Source of the DNA: SCQP01 sp050747745
GTDB taxonomy: Bacteria > Acidobacteriota > Terriglobia > Terriglobales > SCQP01
Length of the DNA: 64,000 nucleotides
NCBI GenBank assembly: GCA_050747745.1
Contig: JBOGKM010000075.1
Span: forward strand, 4,685 to 68,684
Direction: 5' to 3'
Below are positions 53,924 to 63,082 of the stretch, piece after piece (position 1 is the stretch's first letter; each line of letters begins with the position of its first letter). The translations under genes were made by a program, and so were the position numbers. The notes beneath the pieces are model-generated. The model was given only the letters and a program-made list of their open reading frames with translations, was not told where the DNA came from and ran no database searches.

Positions 53924-55441
53924 CTACCACGCGGCCAGTACGTTGGCCATTTGGTCGAGCTGGTGGCGCACCTGGGACGACGGGCGATCCACGTTGTTGC
54001 TCAGCAGCGAAAACACCAGTTGGTCCCCATTGCGCGCTCGCACGTAGCCGCTGAGCGAGTTCACGTGGCTGAGCGAACCTGTTTTAGCCCGCAGGCGGTC
54101 GCGCGCGCTGGGGTCATGGAGAAAGCGATGCTCCAGCGTGCCATCCACGCCGGCGATGGGCAGCAATGACTTCCAGACCGCCGCATCCGGCCCCCGCCCC
54201 ATGTAGCGCAGCAGCCGCACCACGCCCGCCGGCGTCACCAGGTCGGTGCGCGCCAGCCCCGACCCATCCACCAGCGCCGTGTCCCTCGCATTGAGACCGG
54301 CATGTTGCAAAAACTCCGCCCGCACAGCTTCCCCGGCGCGGGCCTGGCTCAAGGCATCGGGTGGCCCGCGCAGCTTTCCCAGTAGCCGCAGCATCAGTTC
54401 GGCTTCGAGGTTCTGGCTCACCTTGGCGGTCACTTGCAGAATTTCGGCCAGCGGCGGCGACTCCCATTCCGCCAGTTGATAAACCCGTCCGGATTCGCAG
54501 TTCTGGTGACAGCCTCGCGCCCCCCCGCCCACCATGATTCCCCGCTCCTGCAGCGCCTGCCGCAGCAACCCCGCCGCGTAGCCGGCCGGATGATGCACCG
54601 CCAGCGCTTCCAGCACGCCCCGGCTGGACCTGGCGATGCTGCCGCTCAGCCGCAAACCGCCGCTCAGCGCATCCGTCCGCAGGCGCAGCCGGGTAAGGCT
54701 GCCCGCCGTTCCGGTGCGCGCCTCATCCTCCAGTTGCGGCGGATCCAGCGCCGGCGTCCACACCAGCCGCGGCGCCGCCCCCGGCGCCGTGGGAAAAATT
54801 TGCAGAAAGCGCGTGTTGTCGTTCAACGTCAGTGCCGACACCGGCGCCCCATAATCCCACTCCATGTCGCTGATCGCCCAGCCGGAAGGATACGGCGCGT
54901 CGGCAAAGTAGGCGTCATCGCCGATGACCTCGCCTTCGATGCGTTTGACTCCCCGCGCCGCCAGCTCCTGCGCCAGCCGTCGCGGCACCAGCATCGGATC
55001 GTAGGGCAGCGCCGGCTCGGGCGGATCGTTGCGGTAAGGATAGGGCCGCCCGGAAAGGCTCGGATCCCCCACTCCCACCAGAATTACATTGCCGTGAATC
55101 ACGCCTGCGTCGTCGGGCGCCGCCGTGGTTTCGACTACGGTATGGAAGCGGTAGTTTGGTCCCAATAGCTGTAGCGCCGCCGCCAGCGTGAACAACTTCG
55201 CGTTCGAGGCGGGCGTAAACCATCGCTCTCCGTTGTGATCAAATAACACCTGCTGCCGCGTCGCGTCATAGACGTAAACGCCCCAGAACCCGTGCTGGAA
55301 ATCCGGGCCGGCGATTATGCGGCTCAGCCGCCGCTCCAGCGCCCGCACGTTTCTGGTCAGCGGCGCAGCGCCGGCGGCAGCCAACGTAAGCGCTAAGGCA
55401 AGAAGGGGACACAACAGTCGGCGCGACATGCTGGCTGACAT
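53924..55441 (-). CDS. dacB: D-alanyl-D-alanine carboxypeptidase/endopeptidase (PBP4, S13 family)
   Basis: A 505-residue low-molecular-weight penicillin-binding protein. The signal peptide is at about 1-26 (LLCPLLALALTLAAAGAA). Active-site motifs are SxxK in TPASNAKLF (Ser 79, Lys 82), SxN in KVSQNLEAE and KTG in LRAKTGSLSHVNSLSGY. A large insertion between SxxK and SxN is as in E. coli PBP4. It trims or cuts peptidoglycan cross-links in the periplasm. The start may also be the second ATG (55429). It is divergent from the RlpA-like gene. Confidence 0.94.
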   Translation of the reverse strand: MSASMSRRLLCPLLALALTLAAAGAAPLTRNVRALERRLSRIIAGPDFQHGFWGVYVYDATRQQVLFDHNGERWFTPASNAKLFTLAAALQLLGPNYRFHTVVETTAAPDDAGVIHGNVILVGVGDPSLSGRPYPYRNDPPEPALPYDPMLVPRRLAQELAARGVKRIEGEVIGDDAYFADAPYPSGWAISDMEWDYGAPVSALTLNDNTRFLQIFPTAPGAAPRLVWTPALDPPQLEDEARTGTAGSLTRLRLRTDALSGGLRLSGSIARSSRGVLEALAVHHPAGYAAGLLRQALQERGIMVGGGARGCHQNCESGRVYQLAEWESPPLAEILQVTAKVSQNLEAELMLRLLGKLRGPPDALSQARAGEAVRAEFLQHAGLNARDTALVDGSGLARTDLVTPAGVVRLLRYMGRGPDAAVWKSLLPIAGVDGTLEHRFLHDPSARDRLRAKTGSLSHVNSLSGYVRARNGDQLVFSLLSNNVDRPSSQVRHQLDQMANVLAAW

Positions 55442-55580
55442 TTTAGGCTCTTAGGGGCAACCTGAGGTATAATGGCTGTATCTTACTTCCACTACGGAGG
55501 CTCGTTCCCGAGCCATCCGGGAAGATCCCAGCAAAGGAGACTGATACCACAGCACTATCGCAAGACCCGTCTACCCCCCT

Positions 55581-56072
55581 ATGCGACGCTTACTTGCTCT
55601 CTCCGTTCTTTCCATTTCTCTACTCGGCGCTCCCTGGGCTGTTCGTCCGCGCAAGTTGCAAACCGCCGTTGCGCCGACATTCCAAGCCGCCGTCGGCACA
55701 GCGCCGCGCCGGGGCCCGCGCCGGCCAATGGTCCAGTTGCCCTATCAGGTTGGCATGGCCAGTTGGTACGGCCAGTTTTTCCAGGGCAAAACCACCACCA
55801 GCGGCGTCCCATTCAACATGTGGGCCATGACTGCGGCGCATCGCACTCTGCCGCTGGGCACGCGCGTGCGGGTGACCAACCTGGAAAACCATTTGGCGGT
55901 GATTCTGCGCATCAACGATCGCGGCCCGGTTCCCGAATCTCGCATCATTGATCTCAGCTACGGCGCCGCGCGGGTACTGGACTTTACCGGACAGGGCCTC
56001 ACGCCGGTCCGCATCGATATTCTCCCCCCCCACGGACGCCTGGGCGTGACCGCCGCTCCCAACCCGCTTTAA
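55581..56072 (+). CDS. RlpA-like double-psi beta-barrel protein
   Basis: A 163-residue exported protein. A hydrophobic start (about 3-17) serves as signal peptide and there is no lipobox Cys. The RlpA domain has GMASWYGQFFQGKTTTSG, NMWAMTAAHRTLPLGTRVRVTN, RINDRGP with the catalytic Asp, and IIDLSYGAARVLDF. RlpA proteins are septal lytic transglycosylases or related peptidoglycan binders. The C-terminal SPOR domain is missing. A TATAAT box at 55468-55473 lies upstream. It is divergent from dacB, which also acts on peptidoglycan. Confidence 0.9.
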   Translation: MRRLLALSVLSISLLGAPWAVRPRKLQTAVAPTFQAAVGTAPRRGPRRPMVQLPYQVGMASWYGQFFQGKTTTSGVPFNMWAMTAAHRTLPLGTRVRVTNLENHLAVILRINDRGPVPESRIIDLSYGAARVLDFTGQGLTPVRIDILPPHGRLGVTAAPNPL

Positions 56073-56082
56073 GCCACAGCCA

Positions 56083-57006
56083 ATGGCGGTGCAGCAGAGA
56101 TTACAAAAACTCATTGCGCAGGCGGGTTTCGCCTCACGGCGGCGCGCTGAAACGCTGATCGCCGGCGGCCAGGTGACGGTAAACGGCAAGGTAGTCGTCG
56201 AGCTGGGCAGCAAGGCCGACTGGGATACCGATCGTATCGCCGTCAACGGCAAACCGCTGCGACGCGAGCTGCAGTTGCGCTATCTGCTGTTTTACAAGCC
56301 CAAAGGCGTGGTGAGTACCATGTCTGATCCCCAGCGCCGGCCCGCCATCGCTGACTACATTCACGCGGCGGCTGGCATTAAGGAGCGCCTGTTCCCGGTC
56401 GGCCGGCTGGATTTTCATTCCGAGGGCCTGATCCTGCTGACCAACGACGGAGAGCTGGCCAACCACCTTCTGCACGCTTCCCTGGCGCTGCCGAAAACCT
56501 ATTGGGTGAAAGTGTCGGGCCAGCCCGGCGAAGAGCAGCTCGAGCGCCTCAGGCGGGGCGTGGTCATCGAGGGCAGGCACACTGCGCCGGCGCAAATCCG
56601 CTGGCTGCGCTCCAGCCCTGCTACCGGACGCCAGCGCCGGCAGGCCGGCGTTTATCGCACCTCCAAAGAAAATCCCTGGTTGGAAGTGGTGCTGATCGAG
56701 GGCCGCTATCATCAGATCCGCAAAATGTTTCTGGCCGTGGGACACCCGGTGGAAAAGCTCAAGCGCGTGGCGATCGGGAAGCTGACCATTGGCCAGCTAC
56801 AATCAGGGAAGATGCGAGCGCTGACGCCAGCCGAACTCCACGACCTGCAAACTGCCGGACGCCCCTCGCGGCAACTTGCAGGGCCCGGCGTGCGGCAAGG
56901 CAGCTCCAGCAAGAGCTGGCCGCCGGCCGTCGCTCCCCGGCAAGCCCGCCCCTCTGCGACCGGCGCGGGCGGGCAACGGGCGACCCGCCACCGGGACCGC
57001 GCGTGA
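56083..57006 (+). CDS. rluB: 23S rRNA pseudouridine synthase, RluB family, with repeat-encoded tail
   Basis: A 307-residue enzyme. The S4 domain is at about 4-50 (LQKLIAQAGFASRRRAETLIAGGQVTVNGK). The catalytic domain has FYKPKGVVSTMSD, the catalytic Asp in FPVGRLDFHSEGLILLTNDG and EGRYHQIRKMF. The last roughly 50 residues are an Arg/Ser/Pro/Gly-rich tail outside the family core. The DNA that encodes it (about 56890-56990) contains a block related to the 83-bp repeat at 14401 and 34692. The stop overlaps the GTG of the next gene. Confidence 0.92.
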   Translation: MAVQQRLQKLIAQAGFASRRRAETLIAGGQVTVNGKVVVELGSKADWDTDRIAVNGKPLRRELQLRYLLFYKPKGVVSTMSDPQRRPAIADYIHAAAGIKERLFPVGRLDFHSEGLILLTNDGELANHLLHASLALPKTYWVKVSGQPGEEQLERLRRGVVIEGRHTAPAQIRWLRSSPATGRQRRQAGVYRTSKENPWLEVVLIEGRYHQIRKMFLAVGHPVEKLKRVAIGKLTIGQLQSGKMRALTPAELHDLQTAGRPSRQLAGPGVRQGSSSKSWPPAVAPRQARPSATGAGGQRATRHRDRA

Positions 57007-57434
57007 AACCCAGTCCGGAAATTCTCGAGACCATCCGTACCGCGCACACCATTGCCGTAGTTGGCTTGTCGAGCAATCCGGCGCGCCCCAGCTTCGGTGT
57101 CGCCCGATACTTGCAGACCCAAGGCTACCGCATCATCCCCGTCAACCCGCGCGAACGCGAGGTGCTTGGCGAACCCACCTGGCCCTCGCTGGACGATATT
57201 CCTGCCGCGCTGCGGCCGGTGGAAATTGTTGATGTCTTTCGCCGCAGCGAATTTGTCCCCGACGTGGCGAACCAGGCCATCCGCCTGGGCGCGCGCCTGC
57301 TCTGGCTTCAGGAGGGCGTTATGCATAAAGAATCCGAGGATAAAGCACGCGCGGCAGGCCTGCAGGTCCTTGCCGACGCCTGCCTGCTGAAGGTTCATGG
57401 CCGCCATGTCGCCACCCGGGTGAATCCCTCATGA
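57003..57434 (+). CDS. CoA-binding domain protein
   Basis: A 143-residue Rossmann-like protein from GTG 57003, overlapping the rluB stop as GTGA. It matches the CoA-binding (YccU-like) family: TIAVVGLSSNPARPSFGVARYLQTQGY, IIPVNPREREVLGEPTWPSLDDIP and LWLQEGVMHKESEDKARAAG. Its job is unknown; binding of CoA or a CoA-like nucleotide is expected. Its end overlaps the next gene by 4 bases. Confidence 0.9.
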   Translation: MKPSPEILETIRTAHTIAVVGLSSNPARPSFGVARYLQTQGYRIIPVNPREREVLGEPTWPSLDDIPAALRPVEIVDVFRRSEFVPDVANQAIRLGARLLWLQEGVMHKESEDKARAAGLQVLADACLLKVHGRHVATRVNPS

Positions 57435-57868
57435 ACCCGTGGATGAACCTGGTGAGCTGGGTGCTGGTGTTTCATATCGTCGGCATTGTGCTCTGGATTG
57501 GCGGCCTCTTCTTCGCCATTTCGGTGGCCCGCACCGGCGGCGGCAACGGCGAAAGCGTTGTGCTCAAGCAGCAGCGCGCCCTGCTGGCGCAAAAGGCGCT
57601 GCGCGCGCTCGCCCATCCCGGAGCGGCGCTGACCATTCTGGCCGGGCTCTACCTGATTTATCTTTTGCCCGCCGTGCGCATGGCCCCCTGGCTGCACGTC
57701 AAATTATTGCTGGTGCTGATCCTGATCCTTTGCGATATCGCCGTCACCCTCCATTTGCGGCGCCTGCCCGAGCGCGAACCCGGGCGCCGCCAGTTGGGCT
57801 TGTTTCACGGCTCGATTGCCCTGCTGTTTCTCCTCATCCTCATCATGGTGCTGGTCAAGCCGTTTTAG
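57431..57868 (+). CDS. Four-span membrane protein (CopD/HemJ-like)
   Basis: A 145-residue membrane protein with four hydrophobic spans (about 8-28, 58-78, 88-106, 120-142). The first span carries FHIVGIVLWIGGLFFAI, with the His and WxGG pattern found in CopD and HemJ families. HemJ oxidises protoporphyrinogen in heme synthesis, but the second conserved His of HemJ is not obvious here. Its place ahead of ctaB, DUF420 and a cytochrome c favours a heme or oxidase-related job. It overlaps the CoA-binding gene by 4 bases. Confidence 0.7.
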   Translation: MNPWMNLVSWVLVFHIVGIVLWIGGLFFAISVARTGGGNGESVVLKQQRALLAQKALRALAHPGAALTILAGLYLIYLLPAVRMAPWLHVKLLLVLILILCDIAVTLHLRRLPEREPGRRQLGLFHGSIALLFLLILIMVLVKPF

Positions 57869-57874
57869 CTCAGC

Positions 57875-58066
57875 ATGAACGCTCTCTATCTCATCGTGCT
57901 CCTGGCCTGCTCCTTCGCCGTGCTGGCGCTGGTGGGCTGGAGGCTCCTGCACCTCCATGTCAATGGTGCGCCTAGCCGCGACCGGCGGATTAACGAATGG
58001 ATTTGGACGCTGGTGCCGATTCTGATCTTGGGCGCGCTGCTGTGGAGAGCTTTGGTGGCAAAATAG
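57875..58066 (+). CDS. Small two-span membrane protein (CoxII-N-like)
   Basis: A 63-residue protein with two hydrophobic spans (about 3-20 and 43-60) separated by a short basic loop (NGAPSRDRRINE). The second span, EWIWTLVPILILGALLW, resembles the second membrane helix of cytochrome oxidase subunit II, but there is no copper domain. It lies 6 bases after the CopD/HemJ-like gene and 4 bases before ctaB, so it is part of the same transcript. It could be an oxidase-assembly or accessory subunit; that is inference. Confidence 0.65.
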   Translation: MNALYLIVLLACSFAVLALVGWRLLHLHVNGAPSRDRRINEWIWTLVPILILGALLWRALVAK

Positions 58067-58070
58067 GAGC

Positions 58071-59027
58071 TTGGCGCAGTTCCAGCACTCCTCCTCTCCG
58101 CCCTTGGCGGCCACCGCGGCTAAGCCGCGGGTGCTCCCTCCCGCCGCGCCCGCTCATACTTTGGGCGAGTTGGCTGGCAGTTGCCTGGCGCTCACCAAGC
58201 CGCGAGTCACGCTCCTGGTGGTGCTCACCGCCGTGGCTGCCTGTTACGTCGGCGCCGACTCCGCCTTGGGTTGGGGCCTGCTCGGCAAGCTCGCGCTGGG
58301 AACGGCCTTGCTGGCAGGTGGCACGGCCGCGCTGAATCAGCTTTGGGAACGCCGCACTGATGCGCTCATGTCGCGCACCATGGCACGCCCGCTGCCCGCT
58401 GGCAAAATCCAGCCGCCCCCGGCTGCGCTGTTCGGCGGCATCACCATTGCCGCCGGAGCCGCACTGCTCGCCTGGGGTATCAACTGGCCCTGCGCCTTTT
58501 GGGGTCTGGCCACCAGCGCCGTCTACCTGCTCGCCTACACCCCGCTCAAGTTCCGCTCGCCCATTTCCACCCTCATCGGCGCCCTGCCCGGCGCTGGTCC
58601 CATTTTGATGGGCTGGGCGGCGGCCCGTGGTGGCCTCGATGCCGCCGCTTGGGCGCTGTTCGGAATTCAGTTTCTATGGCAATTCCCCCACTTCCTCGCC
58701 ATCGCCTGGCTCTACAAGGAACAGTACGAGCGCGCCGGCATCCGCATGCTCCCCGTGGTGGACGAGAACGGAAGCGAAACCTCCCGCCAAGTCCTGCTCT
58801 ACACCCTGGTGCTCATCCCCGTCAGCCTGCTGCCCAGCCTGATGGGCCTGACCGGCAGGCTCTACTTCGCCGGAGCGCTGGTGCTCGGGTTGGCCCTGTT
58901 GTGGGTCAGCATCGAAAGCGTTCGCGCCAAAACCCGCAACAGCTACCGCGCCCTGCTGCGCGCCAGTGTAATCTACCTGCCGCTGCTGTTCGGCCTCATG
59001 GCCGCCAACCGCCTGTTCCATCCCTGA
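58071..59027 (+). CDS. ctaB: Protoheme IX farnesyltransferase (heme O synthase)
   Basis: A 318-residue UbiA-type membrane prenyltransferase. The first Asp-rich site is seen as NQLWERRTDALMSRTMARPLP, preceded by LTKPRVTLLVVLTA. The second site region is LWQFPHFLAIAWLYKEQYERAGIRMLPVVDENG. About nine spans are present. It adds a farnesyl group to heme b for heme O/A of terminal oxidases. The start is unclear: TTG 58071 has AGGAG almost touching it, and GTG 58131 is also possible. The oxidase subunits themselves are not in this window. Confidence 0.93.
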   Translation: MAQFQHSSSPPLAATAAKPRVLPPAAPAHTLGELAGSCLALTKPRVTLLVVLTAVAACYVGADSALGWGLLGKLALGTALLAGGTAALNQLWERRTDALMSRTMARPLPAGKIQPPPAALFGGITIAAGAALLAWGINWPCAFWGLATSAVYLLAYTPLKFRSPISTLIGALPGAGPILMGWAAARGGLDAAAWALFGIQFLWQFPHFLAIAWLYKEQYERAGIRMLPVVDENGSETSRQVLLYTLVLIPVSLLPSLMGLTGRLYFAGALVLGLALLWVSIESVRAKTRNSYRALLRASVIYLPLLFGLMAANRLFHP

Positions 59028-59037
59028 ATCTGTGACC

Positions 59038-59451
59038 ATGTTTGGCTGGAGCACATTACCCGCATGGATTGCTTCGCTGAACCTGCTCAGCGCGGCGCTG
59101 CTCGTGTGTGGGCTGGTGTGCATCCGGCGCAAGCGGGTGCGGGCCCATCGCGCATTCATGATCTCCGCCTTCAGCGCCTCGGTGATCTTCCTGGCAATCT
59201 ATTTGCTCGATCACTTTCATAACGGCATCGTTTATTACAGCGGTCTGGGATGGCGCCGGGCGGTGTATCTTTCCATCCTGGGCACGCATTCGGTGCTGGC
59301 TTCCGCGGTTCCCTTTCTGGCGGTCATCACCCTGCTGCTCGCCTTGCGCGGGCGCTTCGGACGGCACCGCAAATGGGCGCGCTGGACTTGGCCCATCTGG
59401 ATGTATGTCTCCGTGACCGGCGTGGCTGTCTACTGGATGCTTTATCGCTAG
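59038..59451 (+). CDS. DUF420 membrane protein
   Basis: A 137-residue four-span membrane protein starting MFGWSTLPAWIASLNLLSAALL (a GTG at 59032 is also in frame). It carries the RKRVRAHRAFMISAF and the HFHNG, GTHSVLASAVPFLAVITL and HRKWARWTWPIWMYVSVTGVAVYWMLY segments typical of DUF420/YozB. The family is found next to oxidase-assembly genes, as here after ctaB. Conserved His residues in the spans may bind heme or copper; this is inferred from the family. Confidence 0.88.
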   Translation: MFGWSTLPAWIASLNLLSAALLVCGLVCIRRKRVRAHRAFMISAFSASVIFLAIYLLDHFHNGIVYYSGLGWRRAVYLSILGTHSVLASAVPFLAVITLLLALRGRFGRHRKWARWTWPIWMYVSVTGVAVYWMLYR

Positions 59452-59502
59452 TCTGGTTTTGGCAGCCGAGTTGCATGGATGAGTCTAGGAAGGAGAATTT
59501 CG

Positions 59503-59949
59503 ATGCGAAAATGCTGTGGGTCCTTGGCGCTGTTGGCGCTGTTGGTGGCCTTGCCGGCGCTGGCGCGCGCCCAGGCACGCTATGACATATACGGAGGTGC
59601 GATTCTGGGGTCGCCCAGCGGGTTTTTGGGCGGCGGCGAGTTGATTTTCCCCATCAACCGCCATATCAGCTTCGTTCCCGATGTCGCCGTCGGCCGCAGT
59701 GGACACACGGGACTTTTTACGCTGGATGGAACTTTTCGCTATGCTTTTCATCCCGACGATGAAGCTTTCATCCCCTATTTGCTCGGCGGCGTGGGTATGT
59801 CGCAGTGGGGCACTAGCACGCACGGCTCGGCCATCGTCGGCCTCGGCGCCCGCTTCCCGATCGGCAACGGTGTCTGGATCGTGCCCGAGGTGCGCGCCGG
59901 CACCCACGGCCTGGCGCGCTTTACCATTGGCATCAGCAAATCGTTTTAA
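59503..59949 (+). CDS. Small outer-membrane-type beta-barrel protein
   Basis: A 148-residue protein from ATG 59503, with AGGAAGGAG upstream. A signal peptide (1-22, ending ARAQA) is followed by alternating beta-strands (DIYGGAILGSPSGFLGGGELIFP, HISFVPDVAVGRS, GVWIVPEVRAGTHG) and a final Phe (ISKSF), as in OmpA/OprF-like barrels that fold with the BAM machinery. It has enough strands for eight. Function unknown. It lies in the heme/cytochrome cluster. Confidence 0.8.
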   Translation: MRKCCGSLALLALLVALPALARAQARYDIYGGAILGSPSGFLGGGELIFPINRHISFVPDVAVGRSGHTGLFTLDGTFRYAFHPDDEAFIPYLLGGVGMSQWGTSTHGSAIVGLGARFPIGNGVWIVPEVRAGTHGLARFTIGISKSF

Positions 59950-59958
59950 GATAAGGCA

Positions 59959-60297
59959 GTGAAGCCGGCCGTCAAAGCTCCTCTATTCTTGCTCGGTTTG
60001 GCCGTGGGTTTGGCGCTGCTGGTGGTGATCACCAATGCCGGACATCGGCCCGTGTTTGATCCCCAGGCCGCCGCCGCTGGCGCGCCCGTGCCCCAAGAGG
60101 CTGACGCCGCCATCGGCCAACTGGTGCTCGCCCGTTGCGGAAGCTGCCATGGCCTGAACACCCTGATGCAGCATCCGCAAGATGCCGCCGGCTGGTCGCG
60201 TACCGTCGACGAGATGGTCCAGATGGGCGCGGGCGTTTCGCCCCAGCAAAAGCCCGCCCTGGTCGCTTACCTCGCCAAGCACTTCGGTCCTCACTAA
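59959..60297 (+). CDS. Small membrane-anchored c-type cytochrome
   Basis: A 112-residue protein from a GTG start. An N-terminal hydrophobic segment (about 8-25) acts as signal or anchor. One heme-binding site, CGSCH, is at about residues 60-64 with ARCGSCHGLNTLM. A likely axial Met lies in VDEMVQMGAG, followed by QQKPALVAYLAKHFG. It should carry electrons outside the membrane. It starts 9 bases after the beta-barrel gene. Together with ctaB and DUF420 it suggests a respiratory cluster. Confidence 0.88.
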   Translation: MKPAVKAPLFLLGLAVGLALLVVITNAGHRPVFDPQAAAAGAPVPQEADAAIGQLVLARCGSCHGLNTLMQHPQDAAGWSRTVDEMVQMGAGVSPQQKPALVAYLAKHFGPH

Positions 60298-60440
60298 ACA
60301 GCGCCTGAGCGCCGAAAGCGTGCGCCTGCAGAGCCGGCGGGGCCGGAGGTGTAGGCGAGCGAGCACCGCCACCGGGATGGGCAAACTGATTATTCCGATT
60401 CAAGACCCATCAATGAAGCGATGCGGGATAATACCGACGT

Positions 60441-63032
60441 ATGCCGCCGCCACGGGACATCGGGAATTACCGCATCGTCAGCAAGCTGGGCGAGGGCGGG
60501 ATGGGCGAGGTGTGGCGGGCGACGGATACGCGGCTCAACCGCGACGTCGCGGTTAAGTTGCTGCCGGCCGCGTTCGCTGAAGACCCCATGCGCATGGCGC
60601 GTTTCGCGCGCGAGGCGCAGCTGCTGGCGTCGCTGAATCACCCGGGAATCGCGGCCATCTATGGCGTCGAGCAAAACGCGCTGATTATGGAGCTGGTCGA
60701 CGGGCCGACTCTGGCGGAGCGCATCGCGCAAGGCGCGATCCCGTCGGAAGACGTCATGCCCATCGCGCTTCAGATTGCCGAGGCCCTGGAGTACGCGCAT
60801 GAGAAAGGCGTCATTCACCGTGACCTCAAGCCCGCGAACATCAAGGTCACGCCCGAAGGCCGGGTGAAGATCCTGGACTTTGGACTGGCCAAGGCCGTCT
60901 CCAGCGAGGCCGGCGCCACCGCCGCGGCAGACGCTCCCACGCTCAGCTCGCCGGCCACGCTGGCGGGTACGATTCTGGGAACGGCCGCCTACATGGCGCC
61001 CGAGCAGGCGCGGGGACAGAACGTGGACCGGCGGGCCGATATCTGGGCTTTTGGCGTGGTGCTGTACGAGATGTTCACCGGCGAGCGCCCCTTTCGCGGG
61101 GCAACGGTGTCCGACACCTTGGCGGGAGTGCTCCGCGCCGAGCCCTCCCTCACCGCCCTGGCCCCCGCCCCCTGCGTTATTGTGCAAGGCTGTCTGCGCA
61201 AGGACGTCCGCGAGCGCTGGCAGGCAATCGGAGACGTGCGTCTTGCCCTCGCCGGCACCTTGCCGGCGATGCCGGCGCCGCCAACCGTAAGGCCGGCTTG
61301 GCGCCCTCCGATTCTGCTCGCCATCGCCGGTGCGGTCGTGGTCGTGCTGGCGGTTGCCTTGGCCATCGCCTATTTCCAGCCTGCCGATTTGCCCGCCCCA
61401 GTGATTAGTTTCACGATTGCCCCGCCGGCCAACACTCAATTCGTCCCGGCGGTCCCTGCGCTCTCGCCCGACGGCCGCGCCCTCATCTTCACCGCCCGCG
61501 GCGCAGACGGCAATGCCATGTTATGGCTGCGCCGCCTGGATAGCGCGACGGCGAAGCCGCTCGACGGCACGGCGGGTGCTTCGGAGGTCTTCTGGTCGCC
61601 GGATAGCCGTTCGATCGGATTCTGGAAAGACGCCAGCCTGGAGAAGATGGACCTGAACGGCGGTCCGCCCCTGCGCCTGGCCGACGCCCCCAGCATGCAT
61701 GGTGCGAGCTGGGGTGCGAACGGAGTGATCGTCTTTGCTCCCAATGGATTCGGCCCCCTGTATCGTATTCCTGCCGCCGGTGGCACCCCCGTGGTGACAT
61801 CCGTCCCGGATCGCAGTCGCGCCGACATCGCTGATGTCTGGCCCTGGTTCTTGCCCGACGGCCGGCATTTTCTCTACCTGCAACATCCCGCCTCGGTGAC
61901 TGGCACGATATCTGTGGGTTCGCTAGACTCCATCGTGGGACACCCGCTGGTCGACTCCACCTCGAGTGCGGTTTACGCCTCCGGTAAATTATTATTCGAG
62001 CGCGACAACACGCTTATGGCGCAGCCGTTCGACCCGGCACGCCAAGCTCTCACCGGCGAAGTTGTACCCGTGGCCGTGGTCGGTCACCACACCTTCACTC
62101 AGGGAAATTTCACCGCGTCCGCCAATGGCGTGCTGGCCTACTGGCCCTTCCGCGCCGCCCAAGCATCCTTGGGCACCTACGACCGCGGCGGCCATCTTCT
62201 CGCATCCGTTGGTGCTCCAGGCCAATACCTCGGGTTGGGACTTTCGCCCAGCGGGGCGAGTGCGATCGTCACCGAAATTGATAACCAGAACAAAATGGAC
62301 CTGTGGCTGTACGATCTGAACCGGAACGTGGGCAGCCCTTTCCTGCTCAATCTCTCAATGACGATGACCGGCGTCTGGTCGCCCGACGGGCGTCTGATTG
62401 CGTTTTCCGGCGCGCGTCACGGTACCGCTGGCGATCTTTACCTTGAATCCGCCGACGATTCAGGCACCCCGGAGCTTCTGTACTCCGACAATCGTTTCAA
62501 TGTCCCCACCAGTTGGTCACCGGACGGAAAATACTTGCTGTTCGAATCGTTCGATCAGGCAGGCGTGTGGGTGCTGCCCGTGACCGGCGACCGCAAGCCG
62601 CGGCTGCTGGTCAACGGCCACGACGGGAAGTTTTCGCCCGGCGGCCGCTGGGTCGCGTACGTATCTGATGAAACTGGCCGCTCCGAGATTTACCTGACGC
62701 CATTCCCCGGCCCAGGCCCGCGAGTGCGGGTCTCGACCGCCGGGGGAACGGCGCCAAGTTGGCGTGGCGATGGGAAAGAGCTGTTCTATATCTCCCCGGA
62801 CAAAAAGCTCATGGCCGCCGCGGTGGATACAGCAGCTACGCCGCTCCGCATTGGCGCGGTGCAACCCTTGTTCGGCCTGAACTTCGAGACAGTGGGGAAC
62901 AGCGGGGCATACCCTCCCTACGCGGTAACGAGCGACGGTCAGCGATTCCTGGCAATTACGACCACGGGACCAACGGCGGAGCCGCCGCTGACCGTGGTCG
63001 TCAACTGGCCGGCCTCTCTGCAACATTATTGA
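60441..63032 (+). CDS. Transmembrane Ser/Thr protein kinase with C-terminal PD40 propeller (third kinase)
   Basis: An 863-residue protein. The kinase domain (about 8-270) has LGEGGMGEVW, VAVK, GVIHRDLKPANIK, KILDFGLAK and GTAAYMAPEQARG. A membrane span lies at about 290-312. A propeller region of PD40 repeats follows (ALSPDGRALIFTA, WSPDSRSIGFWK, WSPDGKYLLFES, FSPGGRWVAYVS). It is in the same class as the kinases at 48594 and 52416 but diverged from them. GATAAT at 60427-60432 lies only 8 bases before the ATG and no ribosome-binding site is visible, so translation may be leaderless. Part of its kinase domain is duplicated at 63083. Confidence 0.92.
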   Translation: MPPPRDIGNYRIVSKLGEGGMGEVWRATDTRLNRDVAVKLLPAAFAEDPMRMARFAREAQLLASLNHPGIAAIYGVEQNALIMELVDGPTLAERIAQGAIPSEDVMPIALQIAEALEYAHEKGVIHRDLKPANIKVTPEGRVKILDFGLAKAVSSEAGATAAADAPTLSSPATLAGTILGTAAYMAPEQARGQNVDRRADIWAFGVVLYEMFTGERPFRGATVSDTLAGVLRAEPSLTALAPAPCVIVQGCLRKDVRERWQAIGDVRLALAGTLPAMPAPPTVRPAWRPPILLAIAGAVVVVLAVALAIAYFQPADLPAPVISFTIAPPANTQFVPAVPALSPDGRALIFTARGADGNAMLWLRRLDSATAKPLDGTAGASEVFWSPDSRSIGFWKDASLEKMDLNGGPPLRLADAPSMHGASWGANGVIVFAPNGFGPLYRIPAAGGTPVVTSVPDRSRADIADVWPWFLPDGRHFLYLQHPASVTGTISVGSLDSIVGHPLVDSTSSAVYASGKLLFERDNTLMAQPFDPARQALTGEVVPVAVVGHHTFTQGNFTASANGVLAYWPFRAAQASLGTYDRGGHLLASVGAPGQYLGLGLSPSGASAIVTEIDNQNKMDLWLYDLNRNVGSPFLLNLSMTMTGVWSPDGRLIAFSGARHGTAGDLYLESADDSGTPELLYSDNRFNVPTSWSPDGKYLLFESFDQAGVWVLPVTGDRKPRLLVNGHDGKFSPGGRWVAYVSDETGRSEIYLTPFPGPGPRVRVSTAGGTAPSWRGDGKELFYISPDKKLMAAAVDTAATPLRIGAVQPLFGLNFETVGNSGAYPPYAVTSDGQRFLAITTTGPTAEPPLTVVVNWPASLQHY

Positions 63033-63082
63033 GTTCCGCATAACGCGGCAACTCGGAGGCGCCCCGACCCCAGCGGGCGCCG

